Below are positions 25,645 through 37,435 of a stretch of DNA of 64,000 bases, piece after piece. The position numbers were made by a program, and so were the translations under genes. Source of the DNA: Rotaria sordida (taxonomy: Eukaryota; Rotifera; Eurotatoria; Philodinida; Philodinidae); contig CAJNOL010000004.1 of the NCBI GenBank assembly GCA_905250125.1, positions 1-64,000 on the forward strand, read 5' to 3'. Positions within the stretch are counted from its first letter, which is position 1; each line of letters opens with the position of its first letter. The notes under the pieces are model-generated. The model was given only the letters and a program-made list of their open reading frames with translations. It had not been told where the DNA came from and searched no databases.

Positions 25645-28346
25645 ATGCAACAACTATCGAATGATACTGGCTCGTGGAATATAATTGATTCTCCACTTCC
25701 AGCACCTTTATTTTATAATTCAAATGCATATGATAATTTATCAAATGTTGGTGTAAAATTAAATGATATTAATAATCCAATTATACCAATACCAAGTGAT
25801 TCATTATCATCATTAGCACCACAAACAGGAGCTAGTCAGCCAAATGCAGCTAATTATTGGGCATTTGCACTTATAGTTTTTCCTTTATTTACAATATTTG
25901 GCAACGTACTTGTTGTTGTGAGCGTCTATCGTGAAAAATCTTTACATACAATAACAAATTATTTTGTTGTATCACTTGCCATATCCGATATAACTGTTGC
26001 TGCTGTTGTCATGCCATTTGCTATTTATTTAGAAGTAAGTAATAAAATAATTTAAAAAAAAAAAAGATAAATGATAATTAACTTTGCTCAATTAATTTAC
26101 ATTTGTTTATTATTAAAACGGAAATGAACATTATAAAGCATATAGGATTAATTACAAATAACTATTCTTAATTTAAATTGATATATATTATCTATGTAAC
26201 GAACAAATTAAAGATAATTTCTCTTGAAATTTAAAGATTTTCATATTGTTAGCGGAAATATCTTCATAAATTTCTACGTGTAATTATCAAGTTTCTTTTT
26301 TTGACATATTTTTTTGTCAAGTATATAATTGTCTAAAAGAGAAAATTGTTAACAATATCCTGTAGAAAAGAGAAGTGTCTATTGTCATTGAACTTAAGTC
26401 TTTCTCTATTAACTTCCGAGAGGTAAATATATCTTTCACTTGAGTAATTTTCTTTTCTTCATAAATATTCATACCAAAAGAATATGTCTAGTTTGCAGTT
26501 ATAATTATTTCATCGTATAACAAAAGATAAAAAAAGAACTGATTTTCAGCTAAATTTCACACCTGAAGCAATATTCACACGTATGAAATTTAACATAAAA
26601 GATTAAATTAGAAGAATTTTTTTTTAATTTTAGTTTAATCGAGTATGGGAATTATCTGAACGCTTATGTGATTTTTGGGTCGCTTCTGATTGTATGGCTT
26701 GCACAGCATCAATATTAAATTTAGTATGAAAAAATAAATATTTTTTTATTCGAAATAACTTCATTAATTTTCTTTTTCTTTAGGTTGCAATTGCAGTTGA
26801 TCGGTAAAATAGTATTTTTTTTCTAAATTTTAAATAAACTTTTTTGTCCTGAATACTAGTTATATTGCCGTAACGAAACCACTTAAATATGCTCGACATA
26901 AAAATCCAAAACGCATTGCCATCATGATTGTTATCGTATGGCTTGTTTCATTTGTTATTGCTTTACCAATTGTCAGGTAATAAACAAAAATAAGATTATA
27001 GAAAAAAAGACAAAAACAAAAAGTTCTTAATCAAATTTTTCCTTTTTTTTTTGTTTTTAGTGGTGTAAATAAATCAGATGTTGCTGCGTATCCACGTGTT
27101 CCCGAACAATGTGCATTTTTCAATAATAAATTTCTTATTTTTTCATCACTTGGTTCATTTTTCATTCCATGTATTATTATATTTGCTATTTACTATCGAA
27201 TATTTATGGTTATTATGGCACGTGCCCGAAAAAATCGTAAACAATGGAGACCTAGAGCAGCTATTGCATCAGCTGCTGCACAACATCGTTCAAATGCCAA
27301 TCATTTAGTAACATCATTATTACAAGAACGACATAATTTAAATCATCCACCAATTATGAATGATACTCTTGTAAATATAACATCCACAACATCAAATACA
27401 CCTCAAATAATAGCAAATTCATCCGTACCTTTAACAAAAACTATTGAATGTAATACTTTAATGTTAAAATTATCTACGCCTGCCTTAGCACCTGCAATAC
27501 GTCCATCAGTAAATGTTACATCATCATCGGGTGATCCAGTAGATGATGATGAACGTGATGACATTGCATTATTTGTTCATCATGAACAAGAACAACAAAA
27601 AAAAATTAATCATAATAATAATAATAATAATAATAATAATCATCATCATCATGATGAACATGAAAATCAAATTGAAATATTACCATCAATAACCATAAAA
27701 CCAAATATTAAATCTGATAATCCTACACCATTTAAAACAACAACACACAATTCACAAACTAAAAATCATCATGATTCTCATCATCCAAATAAACATTTTA
27801 AAACACGTTTAAAAGACAAATCAGATTTTCATAGTTCATCAGTAACAACTAATATTACACAAACAAGTAATACTAAAATTGCTAAACGAAAAGCATATTC
27901 TCGCATGAAGAAAGAACGTAAAGCAACACAAACACTTATAATCGTGCTAAGTATGTCTTTAAAAAAAACAACAAATTTCAAATTTTGGTTACTTTCTATT
28001 GAGGGAAAAGATGACTTTGATATTTCTCATATTAATAAAAATGAAAGAAAAGAAATCATATTGATTCATTTAAAGTTAATTTATTTTCTTTTGTTTAGTT
28101 TGCTTTCTAGTATGTTGGTTACCATTCTTTGTGCTCAACAATTTAGTCAATGCTATTGTTAAATTATCTAATAAATCGCAGACATTATTAATTCATGATT
28201 TTACATTATCATTATGTGTATGGTTAGGATATGTAAATTCATTTTTAAATCCAATTATTTATACAATATTTAATCTTGAATTTCGTAAAGCATTTGCCAA
28301 GATCCTTTTTTCATCTTGTAGATTATCCAATCAGTTATCTTCATAA
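25645..28346 (+). CDS. Dopamine D2-like aminergic G-protein-coupled receptor
   Basis: Six exons (25645-26034, 26634-26723, 26784-26803, 26860-26976, 27061-27950, 28099-28346) join to 584 residues. ATG 25645 (MQQLSNDTG) gives an N-terminus with glycosylation sites and no signal peptide; an in-frame ATG at about 25342 is an alternative. TM1 has [11 protein letters not shown]2 [15 protein letters not shown], and TM3 the amine-binding Asp in [16 protein letters not shown] followed by DRY. TM5 has the SSxxS serines ([11 protein letters not shown]) that bind catechol hydroxyls, TM6 [10 protein letters not shown], and TM7 NSFLNPIIY. The short tail has a cysteine suited to palmitoylation. The third intracellular loop is about 240 residues long, with poly-Asn and poly-His runs coded by AAT and CAT repeats at 27613-27652. 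A long third loop with a short tail is typical of Gi-coupled D2-like receptors. Another aminergic subtype cannot be excluded. Confidence 0.88.
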
Positions 28347-28980
28347 TTCAAAAACCGGTTCTCTTTTTTTTTGTTTTATTCTTTTATCTTATTTGTTTAT
28401 ATGTTTGTTTCGAATCTACTGCACCACCGCATTTGTGATGTGTGTACGCGTTTTGTAGCTGGTAAATCCTATTTAATCAAATTTTTTTCTTTTTTTATTT
28501 TTCAAAAAGAATAATATTAAACGAAAAAAACAACAACTAAGGTTATATGTAATTATTTCAAATCAAATGCTAGATAAACACGCAAAATTAACGTCAACGA
28601 GTCCATACTATTTTCTTTTTTTGATTTGATTTGCCCTAAGTATAAAAGAAACACATATTGCTTTCTGTATTCTTTGTTCTTTTTTTTTTTATATGTCGAT
28701 AGAATTCCATCAATTCTCAAGAGAAATCTTATTGCTTTCTTCGTAATAAAAACATCAGTGGAGAGCATGAATAGATTACTTGAGATTCTGTCGTGTGATT
28801 AGTACACTAGAATAACAATTGACTATGGGATTAAAGAAGACAGAAAAAGCCAAAAAATTATTTTAAGTAATTTTTTTTATTAAAAAACATTCAACAAGAT
28901 ATTAAGAAGAAACAAAAAGAAAAAATAATATCTGAAGAGTCAATGTTCGTCATACGACTGCTCTCCTAAATTGGTTAATA
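28347..28980. other. Spacer between convergent receptor and homeobox genes
   Basis: AT-rich 3' untranslated sequence of both genes. Nothing else is recognised. Confidence 0.5.
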
Positions 28981-30277
28981 TTACATTGACGGAAGATGTT
29001 CAGATAATAATGAAGTACACGGCGATGAAGGAGATGATAATGATAAGTTCATTGTCGAACATGAACTAAACAAAAAAATTCATTCATGAATGTATAATAC
29101 ATAATGGGAATTCTTTTTAACTTACGATTGATGCCATTGTGTCGAGCTTAAATAAGCTGCATTATTATTCGTATTCCACATGGGACTTGTGTTAGAGCTA
29201 AACGAATTCATCATAAATCTTAATTTTTTTTTGTTTTTCATATTTGAATAAAATCTTACTCATAACAAGATGGAACATGAGGACTAACTGAATACGATGA
29301 TGCTGCTATTCGATTATCAACTATAGGAGATGGCCAAAAATATGATGGATAATAAGATGTCGATGGATCATAAGATGATGATGGTACAGCTGATGGTATT
29401 GAACTTGAATGCTTAAAATAGAATGAATTTTATAAAATATGCTTGATGCATTTTTTAAAAAATGACAAACATACTGTTATTTTTTTAGTTACATCATTTG
29501 ATGATGATGTAGATTTAGGTTTTTGTTGTCTCTTAAAACGTGAACGACGATTTTGAAACCAGATCTAATGATAAATGACAATAATATTTTTAGGGTTGAT
29601 AAAGAAAAAATAAAATTCTTACGGAAATTTTTTCATGTCGAACACCAAGAATTTCAGCAAGTTGATCAACAGTCGTTACTTCGGGATAATGATTGTCTTC
29701 AAAAGCTAGTTCTAATACTTGTAACTAATTCAATACACAAAAAAAAAGATTATGATTATATACTTTATCATCATAAGAATTCTTACTTGTTGATGTGTAT
29801 ATTGAATTCTTGTACGTTTCACATATGGTAAACGTGGTTTACTTTCATCGAATGATTTTTCTGACATTCTTGAATCACTCTCTGAAAATTTAAAAGAATA
29901 TAAAATGGTATATATATATTTATTTATTCGTAGGAATACCTTTGTTATCTAATTCTTGTCGCATTGATAATGGTTGGGGTGAAAGAATACGTACAGGTGT
30001 TGGTGGTGTAGGTGTTCGAGATAGATAACCAGAATCAGCAAATCGACTAGTACTATTATTATTATTATTATTACACATATCAAATGATGGATGTGGTGAT
30101 GTATTGACTAATTAATAACAACAACAAAAAATTTATTTGCAACAAAAAACTTTTCATTTTGTTTTACAACAAACCTGAAATATTGGTATTGAATGAAACA
30201 CTAACATTAGGTTGATATCCATGAGGATCATAATACCAATATGGATTAACCGATGGTGGACCTGAATAACCAGACAT
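28981..30277 (-). CDS. Paired-like (Q50) homeodomain transcription factor
   Basis: Eight exons on the minus strand (30277-30175, 30107-29940, 29881-29787, 29724-29623, 29564-29475, 29411-29260, 29197-29126, 29065-28981) join to 288 residues. The start is ATG 30277, shortly after a possible acceptor. The homeodomain spans about residues 111-170, from KRTRIQYTHQQ through LEIAF-like helix 1 (LQVLELAFEDNHYPEV) to recognition helix IWFQNRRSRFKRQQK. Gln at position 50 and Asn at 51 are present, and the YP after helix 1 is typical of the PRD-like class. Two introns interrupt the homeodomain, before LQV and before IWF. Flanks are Ser/Pro/Tyr-rich and likely disordered, with a poly-Asn run in exon 2 (30051-30073). 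There is no paired domain and no octapeptide that I can see. The exact family is not clear. It is predicted to be a nuclear DNA-binding regulator. Confidence 0.88.
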
Positions 30278-30983
30278 ATCTTGTCGTTGGACTGTATGTC
30301 TATAAAAGAAAAGATAGTTAACTTTTAGGAAATGAACGTGAAAATCGAACTAATTGATCTTATATATCTGTTTGAGAATTTTTTTTTTTCGTTTCTCTTA
30401 TTTGAATTCAGCCAACAAAAAAATTTCTTCTTTTCATTTAAAACATTAACCAATAATTGTTCATTTCTTTTCTTTTTTTCGTCAATTTCCTTGCTGCCTA
30501 TTTTGAACATCATCAACAGCTTGAAAAGAAAAAAGAAAGATACTATATCATTGAACGATGACGAAATTATGTGCTGGTGCACAAAAACTGGAACAAACCG
30601 AACATTCGAACAAATATATTAGATCATTTAAGAAAATGTGTTAGAAACATTTTTTAGATCAAGAATTTCTTATTCAAATACTAGAGTAACCATCGTTCGG
30701 GAAAAATCTATAATTGAATTTATTCATTCGAATCGATACATAATTGATCATCCTATTATCATTTCTTCTAATGATAATTCAATTTAAATTAGAATACGGC
30801 ATAAAATTCAACTTTCAAGATCATGTCAATGTCAAAGAAAGTTTTTGTACTGCATCAATAAGTACTTTTGTATAATGATTTGGAGTCTTATTAAATTTGA
30901 AAACAGATAAAATGCATCAAAAATGGAATAATACCAAATACTTGTAATTTAATAGAATTTTCTTTGTTGATCAATCTGACGAA

Positions 30984-31312
30984 GGAAAATCTCTACAAGT
31001 GTCAAATCGCTTGTCGATCGAAACGATGTTCATTTGATGAGTAATAGAAAAGTTTAGAATGGTTTGATTTTTTAGACGTTTCATTCTTGAGATATCAAAA
31101 TTTTTTCAACAAAGAATCTGTGGTCATGTGAAAATTAGAGTTCTGATTTTTTACATCATCATAGCTCTTTGTTGAAAAAAGTTCGATAACTTAACAATGA
31201 AGGTCAAAGAAACGAAACCGATCTAGATTTTTCTATTACTCACTAATACTTATCAAAAAAACATGTTCTGGGTCGAAGGGCGATTTGACATCTGTGAAAG
31301 TTCTCTCTTGAG
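30984..31312. repeat. Foldback (inverted-repeat) element
   Basis: The left arm (30984-31143) and the reverse complement of the right arm (31146-31312) share GTGTCAAATCGC, GAGTAATAGAAAA, GGTTTGATTT/GGTTTCGTTT, TTTTTTCAACAAAGA and ATGTGAAAATTAGAGTTCTG-like blocks. The arms meet almost without a spacer near 31145, so the whole unit could form a ~160 bp imperfect hairpin. No terminal duplication is obvious. Confidence 0.6.
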
Positions 31313-31574
31313 AACTATGAATTAATTACTTTTTCCGAAAGTCACGTAGAAATATTAATAAATTGTTTGTTTTTCTTTTTCGGTAAACTTAGCACTACAA
31401 AAAAAAAAATATACTTGAAAACAAATTGACACTTTTTTTTTCATATTATCAAATATGTCACATCTAACTCTATTACACTTCATTAGTCAAAGATGAACAA
31501 TCATGCTAGTTGTTCGTTAATTGAAAATTTATCTGTCTTACATTGACATAATAGCTTTTTCGCCAACAAGCTGT

Positions 31575-31599
31575 GTATATATATATATATATATATATT
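31575..31599. repeat. (TA)n microsatellite
   Basis: A pure TA dinucleotide run. Confidence 0.9.
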
Positions 31600-33845
31600 A
31601 AAATTATCCTTTATTGACGATTTTTCATTAAGTTCAAATAGGAATACAATCTGGTGTATATGTATATATTTTGTCTTCATTTGTTCCTCCTCTTCTTTCT
31701 AATGAGTGTGAATCGTCGTTTGATGCTATGTATACGTTGTCAATGATTGAAATACTCATTGTATATATCGATGACTTTCTCAGCTTTATATATATGTTTA
31801 TGTGAAAGAAGCATAGATCATGATCATGATATAACTTTGTTGAAAGCAGCTATATTTTTGAAAAGAAAAATAATGCATCACACTAATAATATTTCATGTT
31901 TTCAACATATGTAAACAAAAATTAATATTCAAAAGATATATGTCTTTATTAAAATATGCATGCATAGAAAACATTAGTAAAAATTGTAGTTTGATGTATC
32001 ATAAATCAACCTATTGTAATAGACTGAATATGCTATTACACTCTTTATGATTATTAATAAAGAAAAAAGGGACTATTTAATTGAAAATATTGAAAAATTT
32101 TAAAAGATATATATTTATGAGTCACTTGTGTAAAGTTTAGTTCATATTATGATAAATTTGCTACTTTGTAAAAGTTGTAAGAGATTATATTCAGAATAAA
32201 ATAGAAATAAATGATTGTTGATCATGTACTGTATGAATGTGAAAAATGTTGTCTTTGATAGAGCAGATACAAATATAGAAAAAAGAAACTTTTCATTCAT
32301 TATAGCTGATTATGAGTAAAAATAAATATATTTTTTTGAAGTTGTTGAGTATTATTAACTTATAATAGAAATTATTCCATTGTAACAATAATTTCACAGA
32401 GTACTTTTTAAATTATTTTAGCAAAATGTCTTCATTTAATCATGTTGAGTACAATAGAGTATCAAGTTTCTGAAATAAGTAATTTGTAATGATCTCAAGT
32501 CCCGGGCAATATGCTTTTTTGCAACAGTTACATTATTGATGCGAGATAGTTGCTTTGAATTGCATAAATCAATATTATTTCGTCTGTCCACTCTGTATGA
32601 ATAGTTGTGTTTTAAGTAATAATTTATAGTGTACCTTAAAGGAAAGTTTATTATTTGTATTAACAGAAATCAAAGAAAATATGTTTTTTTTTGCTATGAT
32701 TTCTACACGTCACAAATATTACTTTTGATATGAAGCACTTAGATTGTGGTTCATGATGTGTTTCAAGAGGAATGCATCAAAAGTTCTAAATTGAAAATTA
32801 AGAATGCATTTGTTGAAGTTCAAGAAAAAATTTTCAACATAGATCTAAAACTTCCCATTTTTTCCTAGGATATGTAATTAGTTTGTAAATAACTACTCGA
32901 AAACGCAAACGATGACAGTGCAAAAAAAAGAAGAACTTATACTCAAGTTATCAATAGATTATATCTATTTTAAATAAGTTGATTGCTCAAGCCTATGTCG
33001 ACTTTTTATAGTCGATATGCCTTAAGTATATCTACTATTGATAATTAGTTCATTATTGACATAAATTTTGTTGAATTTCTAAGGATTGGATTTTTTATCA
33101 GCTAAGAACAATAATGTTTATTGGTCGTATCACTTGTGTATTAGATAATGTTCGTTATTGTTTTATTAGAGAAAAGATTTATTTTAAAATTTGTTAATAT
33201 AGAAGAGTGATCGTATTTTTCGACTTTATATAAAATATGTTTTTACAATTCATTCTATTTGAAAAATACATTATCTAGGTTTAAAATAATTTCTAATAAA
33301 AATCCACAACTTTATGGTTAAAAAATTCTTTTGTTAATTGTCATATTTTGAGGATCTAAATTATCATTTTTGAAAGAGAAATTTTTTGTTTCTTGCAAAT
33401 TCCGATTATAAGAAAGTTTCTTTCATTAGAATACAAACAAACGACAGCTATTTAAAAAAATAACCCTAATGCCACAATAATTCAGATGAAGAATCTCTCG
33501 TTGGTGTACCTATACTTATTTTCTTTTGAATACGACTTTATTTTCAGGAATACAATGAACTCAAATAGATAAATTCATCAATCATGCAAATATCAGTACA
33601 TCCTTAACATCGAAAAATTTGTTGCTTGATAAATGAAACATATTGTACTTAAATGATAAATGAAAACTCAATGACTTTAACGTAAGCCAGCTTCACACGG
33701 ATTTTCACAACCAGATTATCGATCCCTTTTTGTCATCAACTTAATGTGAAGCGTAGTACCGCATTTATGTTGACCTGTACGAGTTCTTTTTCTTACTATT
33801 GTACTTCCTCGATGTAAATATCAACAGTTCATATTTTGTATCATA

Positions 33846-34127
33846 ATGGTCTTAAAAATTGAAAATCAGAAAATATTTATTCGAATGCAAGAAGGAACGA
33901 ACGAAGTTTTATCGACACCAGCCATTCTCTTATCTGTAACAAGAAGTTTCGGATGTTTACAAAGAGATCGGCAAAAACGTAATTTTTTTTTGACTTTTGC
34001 TTTTCTCTGTCAAGCTTTGCGACGAACGTTAGAGAATAAAGCGATCGATGATATTCATCAGAAACATGTTTTGATGGAAAGTATGCAACGGTTACTTATC
34101 AACTGCTTTGTGACTTCGATCAACTGA
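33846..34127 (+). other. Orphan open reading frame, 93 codons
   Basis: It begins with ATG and is less AT-rich than the surrounding DNA, which is why it stands out. The predicted peptide has no motif, signal or membrane segment that I recognise. No flanking exon with matching splice sites is evident. It could be a relic of a coding or mobile sequence, or chance. Confidence 0.15.
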
Positions 34128-35303
34128 TTATTCTAGATGTTACTTCTTCGATTAGAGCGACAGAAAAGAAGTTTATTCCCATCAACTGTAAATTCGTTTT
34201 TTATGGGATACTGATTTCTCAATATTCCCTATTTACGGTTGTCGAGATGAACTCTAGTATCAACTGGTTACTTTAATCCGGTTGAATGAAAAAGTTTGTT
34301 TGATGTTATTTAGATTGGCAAAGCTTTATTTATGTTAGTTCGAGATGTTTTGCTTTCACGCATAAAATCTTGAGTAGAATTTTGTTATGTTCTTGCTTCA
34401 ATCGAAAAAGAAATACTAATATCGATAAGGATTGATTTGTTGAAAAATAGAAAAATATAAATTTTCTATTTGTATACAACAGTCTAAGTTCAAAATTTAT
34501 ATTTATCCGTTGTTTTTTCGGTTGACAAAACACGAAAAATAGGTCTATTTTTGGTTTTTATTGATGATAGAGATAATACATATTCGATTTATCATACTCA
34601 TAGACTTTGACCCTTTTTCTTTTATTTCTTATTTATGCCCATATCACAGCATAATAAACAAGAAGCATTTTAGTATGTAACCTATTGATGTAAAACGAAG
34701 CGAAAAATGTGAATGAATGTCGAATGCATTTAGTGAAACGACATCTGGATTTGAAGCAAACATGAGAAAAAGAAATTTCTATAAAAACATATTAAATCAG
34801 ACTATATAATGATTTATCTATTTTATTTTTAGAAAAAATAAGTTTCATACAAACAATAGCACTACACTATAGCGACATTTTAATAACAACAGCAGTTCGT
34901 ACAATAGATTTTTGCTTGACAACAATACAAATGCAAGATGTCGCTAAAACTAACTTTGTTATTTTAGCTGATCAAAAGAATTTAATATCATAAATAATCT
35001 ATATCAGTGATATATCTCATATATTGTTAATAGTAGTTTTTCAAAATGAGTTTCATTCTAAGTGCAGTAGTAGATTTTCAATTCGACTCCTATTTGATGA
35101 TTCATACATATAAGATCACGTATTATGTTTAGTTGATCAAGGAAAAGAGAAGCAGAACAAGAGAACTGCAATATATGGTAAGACAAATACACGTGACCAT
35201 AAAAAGAAAAATAACGATGTACTCGTTCACTTTTTTCATAGTAGAGTGCATATTGACAGAAGAGATTCAAAACAAAATATTTATCATTAGATAAAAATTT
35301 ACA

Positions 35304-35912
35304 ATGTCGGCAACAGTTGAACAAACAAATTCAAAAACTGGAACGGAGGGTGCTGAACAAAGGTAGATGAAATTTTTTTTTCTTTTGTATTTAATCGATA
35401 TTTTTCTTTATTTCAGTACACCTGAATGTCCGATTCCACCATTGGTTTCTGTTACACACGATGCACGAGAAATATGGGAATCTGTAAATACATACAACTA
35501 TAATTTTCTTTTCTTTGATTGAATATCTTGTTTTGTTTTTTTGATTATTTTAGTATAGAAATGTTATTGAAGCTAAGGCACAGAAATGTAAGTGTAAACA
35601 TAAATAGTCAAAATATTTATTGGTTTTTATTTTTTATTTTTGAGATTATCCAATGCCAGCTACATTTCAAATGGTTCCTTTAAGAATGTCTATTATGGAT
35701 ATTGAAGGAGTTAAAACATATTTTTTCAAAGTAATTCGAAAATATTTCTTTACTACAATTATTTATTGAATTTTTAGGCTCGTATTCCAAATAATAAATT
35801 TGTTAATGTACGTATTAGATTATCTGGTAAAGCTGAATCTCGAGATAACCAAGTGCTTGTTGAATCACGCGCTACTGGTAATGTCGATGAAAACATTACT
35901 AAAATCTTTTAG
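35304..35912 (+). CDS. Stefin-like cystatin (cysteine protease inhibitor fold)
   Basis: Five small exons (35304-35362, 35417-35483, 35554-35587, 35645-35730, 35778-35912) join in frame to 126 residues, with ATG 35304 the first ATG. The core resembles stefins: a helix segment (YRNVIEAKAQ), then a strand ending in MDIEG at the position of the QxVxG inhibitory hairpin, followed by TYFFKARIPNNKFVNVRIRL, comparable to the stefin pattern NYFIKVxxxxxxFVHLRV, and a C-terminal ENITKIF comparable to DELTYF. There is no signal peptide or disulfide pattern, as in cytosolic stefins. The hairpin glycine is kept, but Gln and the first Val are replaced (M-D-I-E-G). The N-terminal ~40 residues are an extra disordered extension before the helix. 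Inhibitory activity is therefore doubtful. Assignment rests on pattern similarity only. Confidence 0.65.
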
Positions 35913-36883
35913 GAAACCAACAGTGTATAAGAATAAACACAAAAAAGACGTAGTTAGGATGAACTGTTGTCTTTTTTTTTTTATAATTTTTGTCTTTGTC
36001 TGATTTATACAGTATCAAATGTTCCTTTTATTCATTTTGATTGTTTGTTACGTGTTCGTAGATTAAAAGAAAACCTAGCATTGAAATAAAAATAAGGCAT
36101 GCATTTTACTTAACTAGTATCTAGATGGTAACAATAAGTATTATTTTTATAGATTATATTAAATAATTTAGCAAGATAAAATATCAAAAATAAAAAACAA
36201 AGATATACAAATGTGAATCTAATCTTCAATTCTATACAAGAATGTTACTAATTGGTATTATGTAAAATAAGCTTTTGGAATGTCGCATATTTACACATGG
36301 GAATTATTAATCATATTCAAGCTACATGTTTAGTTTCCTCGTTCATTGATTTATTGTTTTTTTTTATTATATTTTCATTAGGATCAAATAGCAGATTTAA
36401 TATCTTATTAAAATCAATGGATCTTTATTGAGAATCTTCGAAAAAGACTTTGAATTATAACACATGTCAAAATTAATTTTATATCAAATGAAAGCTGATT
36501 TACTGTAGATATCGAAAAAAACAATGCAGTCTTTAATGCGGAAAATTTTAATTGTAAATTCAGATATGTATACACTTAATTATGTCACGCAAAGACCAAA
36601 ATTACTGGATTAATCTATGTCTGTCACAAACGAATCAAAACTGAAAAACGTGATTTTTTTCAGGTTGAAGCGATTGAATTTTTTTCTCTGCTTGTAACAA
36701 CGCCGCATAGATTATGTTCCATCGGATTTACCTCGACCTCCTTCTAATCATGGCCATAAAAATGAGAAGCATATTGGCATTTAGCAGATTTGATTTAATA
36801 CTTGTCTCTATATGTTATGAGTGCTTAATTTGACGTTCCATGACAAATTTCGATTCTAGACCTCCAGGTCTACAAAGAAACCT
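35913..36883. other. Intergenic sequence downstream of the cystatin gene
   Basis: It contains the 3' untranslated region of the cystatin gene. Nothing else is recognised before the palindromic element. Confidence 0.45.
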
Positions 36884-37435
36884 ATTCAGCTGTACCTTTC
36901 TGATTTCAATAATTTTTTTTTGCCTATAGATATTTCATAATGTTCTAATAAAAACCTAAATGGATTTGGATTTTGACCAAGCTATCATATTTTTCTAGAG
37001 GCTCCAAGTTTTCAGAAAACTCGTATTTTTGAATTTTGACCTGAACCTTTGTGTATATAGAGAACTCAACTAGAGTAATTACCATAAAAAAAATTTAGAA
37101 GTTTTGAATAAAGTCTCTTCGAGATATGAGACTTTCAAGATAGAGACCCTTTTCCATGGATAGCGTATACAACATGCATTTTTTGAAAGTTGCATGTTTC
37201 GAAGAGACTTTATTCAAAAGTTCTGAATTTTTTTATGGAAGTTAGTCTAGTTGAGTTCTCTATATGCATAAAGTTTCAGGTCAAAATTCGAAAATACGAG
37301 TTTTATGAAAACTTGAGGCCTCTAGAAAATATGATAGTTTAGTCAAAATCCAAATCCTTTTAGGGTTTTTATTAGAGCACTATGTAGCATCTACAGGTAA
37401 GAAATTATTGAAATCAGAAGGGAACATCTGAAAAG
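36884..37435. repeat. Palindromic repeat family, full copy 2
   Basis: The two arms are reverse complements, with the centre near 37160. The left arm runs from CTTTCTGATTTCAATAATTT through CTAATAAAAACCTAAA, TTTTTCTAGAGGCTCCAAG, AACTCAACTAGAGTAA and AATAAAGTCTCTTCGA. The right arm repeats these in reverse order (TCGAAGAGACTTTATTC, TAGTCTAGTTGAGTTCTC, AGGCCTCTAGAAAATATGAT, AGGGTTTTTATTAGAGCA, AATTATTGAAATCAGAAG). There is no open reading frame. It is a non-autonomous foldback by structure. Confidence 0.85.

Larger units (their letters stand above)
30278..35303. other. Long gene-poor region between the homeobox and cystatin genes
   Basis: AT-rich. It contains the foldback at 30984-31312, a (TA)n run at 31575-31599 and an orphan open frame at 33846-34127. 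The ~2.5 kb from 31600 to 33800 shows nothing I recognise. Part of the first kilobase may be promoter of the homeobox gene. Confidence 0.45.

Noticed and set aside
25349..25684. Second open frame overlapping the start of the receptor gene
   Set aside because: It is out of frame with the receptor and low in complexity.
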